A stretch of 64,000 nt of DNA from Parelaphostrongylus tenuis (lineage: Eukaryota > Nematoda > Chromadorea > Rhabditida > Metastrongylidae): assembly GCA_019055375.1 (NCBI GenBank), contig JAHQIW010002123.1:186001-250000 (forward strand). Direction: 5' to 3'. How positions within the stretch are numbered: position 1 is the stretch's first letter; each line of letters starts with the position of its first letter. The notes beneath the pieces were generated by a model, which was given only the letters and a program-made list of their open reading frames with translations, was not told the origin of the DNA and ran no database searches. This document shows positions 10,665 to 21,900 of this stretch, in pieces. Position numbers and translations under genes: made by a program.

Positions 10665-10857
10665 TTTTTTTTTTGCGATGTAGCGTAGAAAGAGTGTTGT
10701 GCATGCGCTGTAGCATGGAAAGGGTGATGTACAAAATGGGCGTTAGTAGTGTAGCAGATAGAGCACGCGCTCCCGAAAAGAGTGAGGTGCGAGTTCTAGT
10801 CCCGCCTGACGCGAAAGTTTTGCTCATCACTCTACATCACTGGGAATATATTTTTGT
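10665..10857 (+). repeat. tRNA-like repeat (GAGCACGCGC family), single arm
   Basis: TAGTGTAGCAGATAGAGCACGCGC resembles a tRNA A box and AGTTCTAGTCC a B box. The flank GTTTTGCTCATCACTCTACATCA matches other members. It does not fold as a complete tRNA. Confidence 0.6.
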
Positions 10858-10869
10858 TCAGTTATAAGC

Positions 10870-12630
10870 ATAGCAGAATCCACAAGTTGTTGCTGCTGTT
10901 ATCGCCATCACGTAATGTGCAAATCGCCCATTCGTTACGACCATAACTACTGCCATGAACCATGATACTATCTCAGTTGCATATAAGGTATTCTGCATAG
11001 TAATTCCGACGATCAGCCCTACTGGAAATACGATCATCGTCTATGTCACTATACGCTCAAAGTAGCGCTTTGTAGTGAAAAAGTAGTTTCTTACGTTCCT
11101 GATTGCAGTGTAGCTTTGTTAAATTCACTTTGACTTTTGTGTCTTAAGCAAAGTTATCTTGCAGCTGCTCCTTTTTTCTGATCTCTGGGAACATTTGAGG
11201 TCTCTTCGGAGCAACCGCAACATACTCATTGCACTGAATTCGGCTGGTGACGTACTGCGCAGTTGTTGCCGCTTCATCATGATCATTTCTTATAACACGT
11301 AAATATAACTTCTTTCAATGATGAATAATAATTAATGATACTACGAAAAATTCAAAAAGCATGTGTTTTATCTTGTGAGACTAATGTGAAGAAAGATTCA
11401 AGAGGTCAGGTCGTAAATATGTTGCAGCTTAACCTATTCGCCAACGTAGGAATTGACTTTCGTACGCGCATGCCAAAATTGAATGGAATATTACTTTTGT
11501 ACTTCTTGCTTTACTTAAGGAATTCATCTCTTTCACAAACGCTGTATAATACCATTCGAGCACGTATCCTTTGTAATCTCGAGGATAGCCAGGCTGGATG
11601 AGGGAGGGAGGAGGGGTTCCGTGAGCCACTCATTTTGTCGCGGAGTGTTTTGAATCTGCGGGATCAATGTCGCATCAAATTAAGCTCAGCACCGCTTGCT
11701 ACTCGGCCAAAGCCCTATCCAGAATGGGGATGAGCGACTCCGAAAAGCCCGTAAGCGCCGCCTTTCTCGAGCTTCAATATTGATAGATTTTATGCACATA
11801 GATAAGACGGAACAACGCTCATATTTCTAAATCGTGAAAGAGTCAAGCTCAAAAATGTCACACTGACTAAGTTGAAGTCAGCTTCTTGGCTTGACACTAC
11901 ATCAAAATTTTATTCATTCCGTTTCTGAAAAAAATTAAAATGAGTGAGTTTCCACGATGTGTTTTGGACTTTTTTACCTATGTTTGTTTGGAGGGAAAAT
12001 ATTTGTAAAAATTAAAAGTAAAGACTTATTTCAGGCAGCACAAATACGAAACAGATTTATCGTTCGTTGATTATCATTGGTTTAACAATGGTGTTTAGTT
12101 GGTTTAGCACAAACCTTATCGGTACATCGCCACCATTTCAGATACCGAATTTATTCCAAAAGAAGCCCACTTTGTGGCTGAACTTTTTGTAAACTTTTCA
12201 TGTGCGATAAATTTCTCCGTTAATTATATGATGAGGTGAGTAAAATTGCCTCGACTGTAACATCTCCAAAAACTTTTGTTTCAGCTAAATCGTTTCTAAT
12301 GCCGTTGAGCTTTTAAGCCCAAGTTTTATATTGCAGGGAAACTTAAGACCTTCATAACAGCTAATAATTGAAGGAGTTGTTTTGAAGCCAGCGAAAATGT
12401 CGCTTTACCATTGCAAAATATTTCCCATAACTGTGACTGTCCGAAAGCTCATCACGATTTCAATAGAGGATTTACGTATTCACAGCGCACACAAAGGATT
12501 TAGCCTTTGTTGTACGCCAAAATTTCGGAGAATCGCGACAGGTGGACATATCTAAGCAAAAAAACGGTTCTTGACCATTATCTGGCGACAAATAAAGATT
12601 TGAGCCCTTTCACTGAACAAAAACTTTCCA
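10870..12630. other. No gene; small SINE2 fragment at 11540-11640
   Basis: Only the - strand fragment TAATCTCGAGGATAGCCAGGCTGG at about 11574-11597 is recognisable; it matches the second SINE family. The rest has no motif I can name. Confidence 0.5.
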
Positions 12631-12639
12631 TAAAGAGTG

Positions 12640-13085
12640 CGAGAGTCATTCAGAAGCGTATAATTCTAGCTAGCGTGATACTTGAGCGGTTTTTTTGAAA
12701 AAGACCCCTTTTGCGCTGTAAAGTTCAAGATAAAATTTTGTTTCAAAAAGCCCACAAATCAACTATTACTTCGCTGGAAGCACGAAAAGCACATGAACGT
12801 GTAGAGAAAATCTCATAGTATCAGAATCAGACGTTTAATCTAAAGTTTCATCCAAAGAAAAGGAACAATTCCTAATCAAATAACAGAAATTGCATTCCAC
12901 ATAGGCCCCATCGATCGATGATCGCTTTAAACCCGTGCCTCCGCCGCTCCCCAGCCCGTGAATTGGCCAAAAAAACACTTGCTCGCTTATGTGAATCAAT
13001 CTTATATTCTCTGCTACAGTGCACTGAAACGGTCTCTGTAGGAAATAAGGACAATGTTGGAATTAATGAATCTTAAGGGCTGTCT
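12640..13085. repeat. Dispersed repeat R1, partial
   Basis: Shares GAAGCACGAAAAGCA, TGAACGTGTAGAGAAAATC, ATCGATCGATG and CACTGAAACGGTCT blocks in order with 16650-17100, 43160-43560 and 51440-51690. No protein is encoded. Confidence 0.6.
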
Positions 13086-13889
13086 GATTCATCATCAGTG
13101 ATTACGACCGAATCTAAAGAGACTAAAAAGGGTTATTCATAAGAGCCGCAGAAGTTTCGCATAAGGATATCAAAACGGTTGTACTTTGACGCTCAGACAG
13201 CACAGTTAAGCCTGCCTTGCCAAAAAGAAATGAAAAAATCAATCACGAATACTAATTGGATCTCTTCAGATTCCCTGTCCTCTTGCCTCTATATGAAAGA
13301 GGACGGATTTGTCGCTCTAGGGGTTCTACCTTTCGCAACTCGACATCCTGCTTCTTCGGTGAGGACAGAAATTTCGCTTGTTCCAGAAAGGGTTGAATCT
13401 GAATTTTCGAGAGACTTCATGCCAGTTCTCATCGACACGCTCGCTTGGCTCTTCACGCATTGCCTGCCGAAATGAGAGGTTTGTGATCAACGCGAACCCA
13501 GTAAGATTGAGTTATTGTTTAGAAGAGAAGACCTCCACCATCAGCACCCACGCCCAATCTGCTTGTTGTACGCCGTATAATTAACTCTTCCCTCAAGTCA
13601 TTGCGAACATAAACTATCAGGTCACGGGACGAAGGACACTCATGTGAAAAGTCAATTTTTCGAAAAAGAATCAGTTTTACAGATCACTTTTGCGATAAGA
13701 AGACTTAGTGAAGTTCTTCCTGCTTCTTCCTTGTTTTTCTGTGTTAAAGAAAAAAAATCTATGGGAGTCTTATTTTCCTTGTGTTGATAAAGATGTTTTG
13801 TATTATAGATTCACTAAATACTCCGTTCTAAGAAGAATTTAAGAATAAAATTGTCAATATCAATGATTGGCATTATTGGCAAAAATGAC
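13086..13889. other. No recognisable gene
   Basis: A 98-codon + strand frame at 13179-13475 has no domain I recognise and no supporting splice sites. Confidence 0.4.
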
Positions 13890-15260
13890 AAGAATAATAA
13901 TGTCAGTAGTAGCCGTTTGCAATTTGGTTTCATAGTCCTATTTCAACAAGAAATAGCGGCAAACTTTCAACGAGAATCCTTTTGTTATATATGCTAATAG
14001 ATTATTTGGGGTCAATAAGTCAGCACGATAGCTATTGAACCGGTAATAAATCGACATCCAGCAGGGCCGCCACAAGGAACACAGCGATCTCATAGATGAA
14101 TTGACAAAAAGCGAAAAAAATCTAGATTTTGTCATATAGTAAACACTCGTGCTGTATTACATGAAAGATTTTGTTTCATTTTTGTTAAAAGCACTACAAC
14201 AAAAACTATAAGCTATTTGTTTTGAAAACACTGAATATTAATTAGTTTGAAAAACTGTGGTTGCTAATCCCAATCAAGTGTGCTGGTAAAAACAGACAAA
14301 TCGTTTTCATTTGAGAGATTATGTCTAAGAATGCTGAGTGTTAAGCAAAACTCGGAACCGCAGGTGGGAGTTGAACCACGTTTCAATCACACCGGGACCC
14401 GTGCTAGCCATTACACAGCGATACCCTCGCTGTGCTATCGCTCCTTCTGTGATAGAAGGCATCACGCTATTAGTAACCAACAGCTAAGTTGTCTAAGCTG
14501 ACACCTGTTGAAGAGCATAATCTACAAAATCTTTTCATTTCATCACTTTTAAAGCAATATTACGATGTGATAACTTCATGCCCAAAGATGCTCAGTTTGC
14601 AATGCTTTAGATTATAGGAGAGAGTTGAGATGACTTTCCACTTTTTTCGGCGGTGTGTACTAACCTATGCACTGCCGGCATTTGTCAAGGCAAGAGTTAT
14701 AGCAGATCAAGGACCTCAATAGTGTAGTGGTTAACGAGCGCTTGCAAGAAGAATGAAACGCGAATCCAGCTTTTTCCCGCCTGAGGTTCAGAGTTTTGAA
14801 TATCACTCAACAATCTTGGATTTATAGCTATCACACATGACTCTGTTATCACCTGTATCACCTGTCGTCCCGTTGATCGTCGAGTGAGTCAAATCGAGTG
14901 AGCGGGTACCAGCAACTCTTTCATTTTTCCCTATCGCGTGCAAGAGTAGCCCAGTGGACCCCGTTATAAAAGCAGTAAGATAAAGAATTCCTAGAGATGT
15001 GGGTCTAGAGATGCCGTCAACTAATAATCTGGCGCTTTCTTTGGAAAAGCCCTCTACAAGCTATGCTCGGATATTCGCAATAGCACAGCGAGACTTTACT
15101 GATCAGTGCGACTGATATGCTCTTGAGAAAAAACATTCAAAATGGATTGTCCCATCGTTCGAACTGTGATGCGAATAGTGTCTCGTTTGGCAAACGAAAC
15201 AACTGCATGCGCACAGCTCGAGGTGATCGGAAAATGAAATGACATTTTTGAACCATGCTA
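13890..15260. repeat. 1.5-kb repeat block, copy B (with tRNA-like arms)
   Basis: Matches copy A at 6069-7570. It includes a tRNA-like arm on the - strand at 14335-14480 (GGTGGGAGTTGAACCACG) and one on the + strand at 14705-14825 (TAGTGTAGTGGTTAACGAGC), plus a GCAATAGCACAGCGAGACTTT stretch near 15080. An RTE LINE 3' fragment (about 14855-14965, - strand) with GTTGATCGTCGAGTGA is embedded. Confidence 0.55.
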
Positions 15261-15399
15261 AGTCCTTTTTGAGCCGTCATTAGGTAAACCGAACGACAGA
15301 GCAGCAACCTTCGCAATTTATTTTACTGCGTCTTTGTAGACTATCGCTTGCCAATCGATCATGAATTCAATCAGCGTTTCGCTCCAGCAATAGAATTTG

Positions 15400-16645
15400 A
15401 GTATAATCGTATCAAGCTCATAACAACTCTACAATATACTCACAGTTTTTTACGAGTCTTCGACTTAGTTGTCTAAGTGAGAGCAATTGTGCAGACTTCA
15501 CACAGACCGCGAATGCACCTCTCACATTAAAACAGCAGTCTCATATAAATCAGAAATCAACTCTCTACCCATCTCGGATCAAAAATCATTATGTGTGAAT
15601 CTCAAAGGATGCACTTGTTCAGCTGACTAAAAGTTGGTAGTTGTCGAAGTATTAGCAGAGATGACAGTACAGCCCGTTGGCCAAAATGCTAGTCAATCAG
15701 AATTCGATTCATTTGACCGTCTCTTGAGGTGGTGTGATGTTTCAATGTACCCAATAATGTGGAGTGGTGCACAAAAACTTCTGCGTCAGCTGGGTTCGAA
15801 ACCCACATTTCATTCTACCCGGGAGCGTTTTATAGCTTTTGTACACCACTCTACATCAAAATATAGTCTCATATTTTGTGTCATATTACACGTGATAATC
15901 AAGCGTTCCTCCCTGCGGTTCATGTTCGAACTCATCGAATTTATCCAAAATGCTTCCGAAACCTTACGCTCTCAGGTTTCACACTCCTGTTCGAGCATGA
16001 TGACTTCTACTTCGAAATAGTCCTGGTCATGTGTCTGTGCCCTATGCAAGCCTAGTAGGATGTTTGTTTAGCTTTAAGCTTGCGGACTAAGTGTTCTTTA
16101 ATGCGGAGAGAATGGCTTACCTGATTGCATGGTAAATACACTATTGGGCTCGCACAGGACACAGGCATATGACGAGGATCATTTTAAAGTGATAAAAGTC
16201 ACATCCTCACGCAGGGTATCAAACCTCAAAGCGTAAGTAATAAGCAGTCTGGATAGACTTGATGAGTCCCGAACATGAACTGCAGCAGGAATGAGTCGTT
16301 AGTACATGTGAGTATGGCACAGTATGAGACTCTTATTTTGATGTGAGAGGTGCATTGACACCCAATGTGAACTCTTCACGTGATCATCACTTGGACAACA
16401 TACTGGATGACTAAATGAAAGTGGTAAGCATGGTGAAAAGATTTTTTCACTTGATGCGATTAACATCTAGGTTTGGCGATTTTTCTGTCTGAGTATTGGA
16501 GGTGTTCGGCTAACTTGGTTGTGAACAGTCTGATCCTTCCAGGCTCTGAAAAAAGCAAAATTACCGAAATTTCAGCTGATCAGATAAATTGCATTGTAAC
16601 AAACGTCGTGTTTGGCTTACAGAGAAAAATCGTTATTTTTCGGTT
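15400..16645. mobile_element. Old, degenerate inverted Penelope-like remnant
   Basis: A - strand PLTR piece (15400-15560) is followed by a tRNA-like insertion (15755-15870) and a - strand endonuclease piece at 15885-16030. Then, in inverted order, come a + strand endonuclease end at 16170-16330 and a + strand PLTR at 16335-16640 with a dead hammerhead (CTGAAAA near 16546). The arrangement repeats the head-to-head layout of 2007-6060 in a much older copy. Confidence 0.7.
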
Positions 16646-16646
16646 A

Positions 16647-17472
16647 AAAGGGAACAAATGAATATTCGACCTGATTCGGTGTGCAAGAATTTCTCATAGG
16701 AGTGTTATTAATCATCTGAAAGCTTGTATTTTTGGCTAGAGTCGTTCGCGACCGTTTTTTCAAAACACCCTTTTATAATGCAGTAAAATCCAAAAAAATG
16801 TTCCATATCGGCGCTGCGCCTTCATTTATATCACTCGCGATTCGCTGGAAGCACGAAAAGCATATGAAAGTGTAGAGAAAATCTCGTAGTATCTGATTTG
16901 ATCGTTAAATGTATTTTATTTCAAAGCACATGTCTAACCCGTCAGATCATCGATCGATGGTCCCACTTCTCGTAAGCTAGCCGGTAGACAAGCCGCCGAA
17001 CATGTGAAGATCAATCTTATTTTCCTGATACACTGCAGCGAAACGGTCTTTTCAGAAAATAAGCGCAGCGCTGGAGTAATTGAAACTTACGCTATCCATT
17101 GATAACTCTTAGTCTAATAATTGAGCTCTGTTCGGTGAGGTATAAAACAAATATTTTCTTTCTCCTACAGCGCTATAAAAGAATCTTTTTCAAATAGAAA
17201 CACATTTTGAGTTCTTCGAGAATTGTGTTATTGAAAATGTACTAGCACTCTAAGGAGGAGCTTTGTCCAGCGAAATATAAGCGATTTAAGGAAGAAAAAA
17301 TGTATGATCGTGTGAAACACAATTTTATTTGGATTTTACAGCCTTATAAAAAGGTGTATTAGAAAAGCTAGCTAAATACGGATCTAGCCAGAGATTGGAG
17401 CTTTCGAATGACTACTACCACTCCTATGAAAAATTCTTGCCCAACGATGAGGTAGAATATTCATTTGTTTCC
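16647..17472. mobile_element. R1 non-autonomous DNA element with about 100-bp terminal inverted repeats
   Basis: The left end GGGAACAAATGAATATTC at 16647 is the reverse complement of the right end near 17455-17472, and the match continues inward for about 100 bp through AAGAATTTCTCATAGGAGTG and GGCTAGAGTCG. The interior has R1 blocks but no transposase frame, so it is a MITE-like passenger. The superfamily is not identified. Confidence 0.65.
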
Positions 17473-18245
17473 TTATGATCGAAAAGCACCGAAAAATCTG
17501 TAACAATTCTGATCACTTAGAATCTTACATCAATTACGAACTGAAAACTGCGAATATGAGTCTTGTCCGTTTTCCTCTTAACGAAAACCTCATTTGTTAG
17601 CCCGGTAGGTGAGACACTTGATTGATGCTCAGCGCAATTCGCAGAGGGCGACCGATTTTCGTTACTAAATTAAAGTTTTTTCTCCGTTATGAAAAAAAAA
17701 CTCTAGGTTTTCAGCGTTATTCCAATACTCCAAGATTTTTTCTTCACGCTACTGCTTTGGTAACATATATAACTCCTGCTTGTGATGAAAATTTGAGGAT
17801 GAAACGTGATCTTCTTTCACTGTTGCAGCTTTATATGAAGACCTTTCGAGAGATAAATCTAGTACCAGAATCGCCACGATTTGTGCTATCAATCGCTTAT
17901 CGACTCGCAATGAAAAACCACCGAGAGGTATTCGAGTCGAGAAAAATATAGTACGCGTCAAATGTGAAACGTAATCTTACTTTTACTGCTACAGCGCAAT
18001 AAGAAGCCTTTGAGAAAGAAAGCACAGCGCTGGAACAATCGGCTTCTAACCGGTTGACTTCCGCGGACCCAAACTGGGCGCTGGCAAGGGCCCAATCGCC
18101 AACACGGGAGCGGCCCCACCTCTTCCTACCCTCCCTTGAGGCTTTTGAATAACCACTAAAATTCTGGAAATCACTCTATCCACTAAAGAAAAAGGCCTTG
18201 AAATCATCGCGCATCTGGCAGCATACACGCCGTCCCGAAGGTTTT
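17473..18245. other. No recognisable gene; R1-like fragment near 17955-18040
   Basis: A 109-codon + strand frame at 17622-17951 has no known motif. A GTGAAACGTAATCTTACTTTTAC stretch near 17960 resembles R1. Confidence 0.4.
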
Positions 18246-18249
18246 ACAT

Positions 18250-18536
18250 GATAAAAAGGTAAATCATGGAGCGCTTGGCTTTGATTATCTTCTGAGGGAT
18301 GCGCCATGCACTCGTCTTCATCGAAATGTCGTCTGAAGCGACTGAACGCAATATCTGGCCTTCACAACGATTCGCACTGAAATACTGATGTATCAGGTCG
18401 GTGCTGCTTATCCTTCCAAAAAAGTTTGCGTCCAACTTGGCTCTACACCGGAGGGACGGAAGACTCAGTGAGGCTTAACCATGGGATTGAACCATCGACC
18501 TCATGCGCACTAGACGGCACCCCTAACCGTTGAACG
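18250..18536 (-). repeat. SINE1 (tRNA-derived), - strand copy
   Basis: Reverse complement of the SINE1 consensus seen at 63284-63583. It carries a tRNA-like head (CATGCGCACTAGACGGCACC at the right end), the CACTGAGTCTTCCG body and a tail with GAGGGATGCGCCATGCA. Confidence 0.7.
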
Positions 18537-18629
18537 TAATCGACCAATCAAAGGTCGTGTACGAAAATCGCAGACGTGGGTCCCGAAGCGCTACGCCTGA
18601 AACGTGTCTACCTTGGCTTACGGCCAGTA

Positions 18630-18812
18630 CATTTCCTCCTCCTTTTCCTTCTTCTTCTCTCTCTCTCTTTTTCCTCTGCCTTTCCCTTTTCTTTCCTCTT
18701 TCTTTTTCTTCCTTTTCTTCCTCCTTTCCTTTTTCTTTTCCCTTTTTCTTTTCCTTTCTTTTCCTTCTTCTTCTTTTTCCTTTTTCTTTTTTTTTTCTTT
18801 CCTTTTTTTATT
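18630..18812 (+). repeat. Pyrimidine (CTTCC/TTTC) tract upstream of copd-1
   Basis: About 180 bases almost free of purines on the + strand, ending 160 bp before the copd-1 start codon. The long S/F/L open frames over it are compositional artefacts. It could affect promoter structure, but that is not shown. Confidence 0.85.
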
Positions 18813-18937
18813 TGTTGGTGAATGCAACCCATGAAAGCGTTCTGTTAGTAAAACTATGACGATATTCTCGGCTGCAAATCGTCGTTCTCGTTGCGTTCTC
18901 TCTTTTCCGGCTCGTTCTTGTCGCTGATATCCAGGCG

Positions 18938-18970
18938 TTTCAGGATCCTACAAGACCCTGCGCAGGTCAG
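18938..18970 (+). promoter_or_regulatory. Probable trans-splice acceptor(s) of copd-1
   Basis: GTTTCAG ends at 18943 and GGTCAG ends at 18970, one base before the start codon at 18972. Nematode mRNAs commonly receive a spliced leader just upstream of the ATG; use of either site is inferred. Confidence 0.5.
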
Positions 18971-18971
18971 G

Positions 18972-21900
18972 ATGGTTTTGATCTCGGCAAGCATCGTGTC
19001 AAAATCTGGGAAAGGTGAGATTCCCTAGGTTTTTGATTGATTCTGCTACTAAGTTTTGAGCAATCGTCAAGCCATTTGTAAGATTTCAGCTCTTGTAACG
19101 CGAGTATTCGTGTCAGATATGACTCGAGCACGCATGGAGGGTCTGCTCGATGCGTTCCCGAAGCTCATCGGAAACGACAAGGACCCAGGTTCGTTCCCGA
19201 TCCGCGTCGTATTCGAGTTAGATATAGACTGGATATGAATGTTGTCCATTTTATCGTTTATTTAGCATTGTACAGACGTTATACTCATATAGCCAGTGAT
19301 ATACAGTGATGTGCAAAACTTTGGCATTAGCTGGGACTCGAACCCACATCTCACTCTGTCGCGGAAAGCGCGTGCTCTTACCCGTTGCACTACTGACGCG
19401 CGTTTCCTATCGCTATACGCTGCAAACCGCCGACGGTCGGTAGCTGAGAGATAAATGCGTTGTAGTGTAGAAAGAGTGAGGGCAAAATGCGCTTCAGTAG
19501 TGTAACAGGTTAGAGCACGCGCCACCTCGTAGAGTGAGATAGGGTTCGAGTTCCGCCTCATGCAAAGGTTCTGCACATCACTTTACATCATTGAGTGTAT
19601 CTATAAGATCATCATATCACGGCTTAAAGCGGCGCTTTAGAAAGAATGCCATTCGAGGCTCTATTCATTCAGCCAAGGATGCTGAGTTCCGTGCAGAACC
19701 TTGAACCTAAGCGTTAGAGTCGAGTAGGTGAAGTGATGTTCCTCCCACACCCAGCTTAGCGCTTCATCGTGGCTGAAAGGTTTTCCTGGATGACGGATTG
19801 TGAAGTACAGCCGAAGGTCCATCCCCCAGTAGGACCACCCAAGCTGAGAACGACCCAGCTAAGAGTAAAGCGTATCAGGAATGACCGCCGTCTTGGTAGC
19901 TACTAGTCGCAAGGTGATGTTCTCTCTCCCTCTGATCCGCAAGGGCCGGCGATCGCTCTGTTGTGGTGACGACCTGAGAAGCCTGGCTAGGCATACCTTG
20001 AGACTCCTGAGAACAGCCAAGCCAGAACGTTTCCCTCTCCTGGATCCCGAACTATCCCTGAAGACGGGCGATCCACGTCATAGTATGTAGCCCAGCAATT
20101 TTCTTTGGTAAACCCTTTGCGAAGAGTGCATGCAGCGCAGTGGTTCGAGGTGCTTTGCGACTCACGGAACAATCCGATCAATCCATATGTTTCAGGGTCG
20201 GTGAATTTGTACCCATTTTGTCTGGAATGATAGCTGCACTGATTTAATATATTGGTGGGTCGTCTCAAGTCACTGAAAAACTCAAATTTGCATGAAATGC
20301 ATTCCTCAAACGATGCTTGATGATGTCGAGGGCATGGCTTATCCTTCAGATATCGGTAAACGCCGCGAGTTCTATCCTTTGGAGCACTAAGCCTATGCGA
20401 CGTTTCAAGTAGTAGTCTCTGTTATAGTAGTACAGTACTACCGCACAATAATAATAATACAATATTAGGCGCCTTGGCCAAGTGGTTGTGATGCTCGTCG
20501 CGGCGCGCGTGGAGCTGAGCTCCACCCATCAATAGCCTCCGACAGTCAACAAGAGCGCCCTATGTAAGCCATAACCAGGCTGTCCTCGAGATAACAAGGA
20601 GACATGTTCGACCAGTATTTTACGTCATTCAACAATAAGACGAAAATGCAGATTGAATGCTAGAAGTGCAGGGATCCGCCCAATAAAAATTGTGATGGCG
20701 GATCGTGTAAATCAATAAATAAATATAATAATAATACAATGACTGTCGTTTCCTCGGATTTACCGTCTTCTGAGTCTGGAAATTTCGAATGGACATGCAG
20801 TCAGCTCAGTTAAATATTTTTTATTACCCGAGTAGAGAGAAGTGATGGACAGTTCTTTGGATGATAGGTTTCTTTCAGTTTATTGCGCTTTTCTGCCGGC
20901 GTTATGAAGGTACTTGATTGAGTAGATGGCGAATCAATTTGACCTTTCAAGCTCTGAAGAAAGCGAAACCCCTGAAACGTGAGCCATTGTATCATTGCTA
21001 CTTGGATAAATGGACGGTTTGTCTTCACTGATAGTGCGAGACCCAACACAGCTTCGCTGCGCTGGGTCTGCAGCGAAGCCGTGCTGGTCTAGCTGTTTTA
21101 CTCCGTGGAGTCCTAAGGTAAGCTTAGTCGGGGCCTCCTTAGGTCGTCACCACATTAGAACAGTCACCGACTCTTGTGGATTAAAAGGAGATTACCACCT
21201 TGCGACTAATAGCTGCCAAGACGGCAATTCTTCCTGCTACGGTTTTCTTTTAGTAGGGCTTTCCAGGTGGAAAAGTCCGATTTCTTCTCGGCTTGGGTGG
21301 CCCTCTTAGGTGGCAGAATCCCCGCTGTACTTCGCAGTCCGACACCTTGGAGCACCACCCAGCCACGTTGAGGCGGCGATAAACCATTTGGGAGGGTGCT
21401 GTATTATTGTAATCCGTAAATACTGAGGATCACAACCTCGAATTTGTTTGCAAAGCAAAAATGCTGAATTATTCAACCTTTGGCGAAGTCTATAGATAAT
21501 TGGCGTGGGAATTCTTATACTAGTAGTGCATGTAATTTGACTAGTCCTTATCTGATCTCCTTCACTTCAGACTCACCAAGGTGGAGATTGGTAAAAACGT
21601 TCCCATTCGTTCTTGTACATTCTGTTCATTTTCCAATAAATGGAACATCAGCGACTGTTTGTCTCGGTTTTTCCGTGTTTTTTCTCCAAAATTTTTTTGC
21701 CGTTTTATTTTATTAGGTTGTTCTATAAGTTTTGCCCCTACAGCGATAAACACCTAGTTTATCAACCACAAGTAATGAAAACAGTATGACTTTAATTTCG
21801 TCCAATTGCGCATTTTCTTGCTAACATTTTGGTATGCGACTTCTCTATACTTGCTTTAAGATGGAGCTGGATGTACGAATGGCGCTTAGGGGAAAGTGCT

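Noticed and set aside
18530..18859. Overlapping 60-109 codon frames rich in Ser, Phe and Leu on the + strand and Lys, Arg and Glu on the - strand
   Set aside because: They come from the pyrimidine tract; every frame is open because of composition.
20955..20990. Active hammerhead ribozyme
   Set aside because: The core is kept, but the cleavage position is G (GTG), which hammerheads do not cut.
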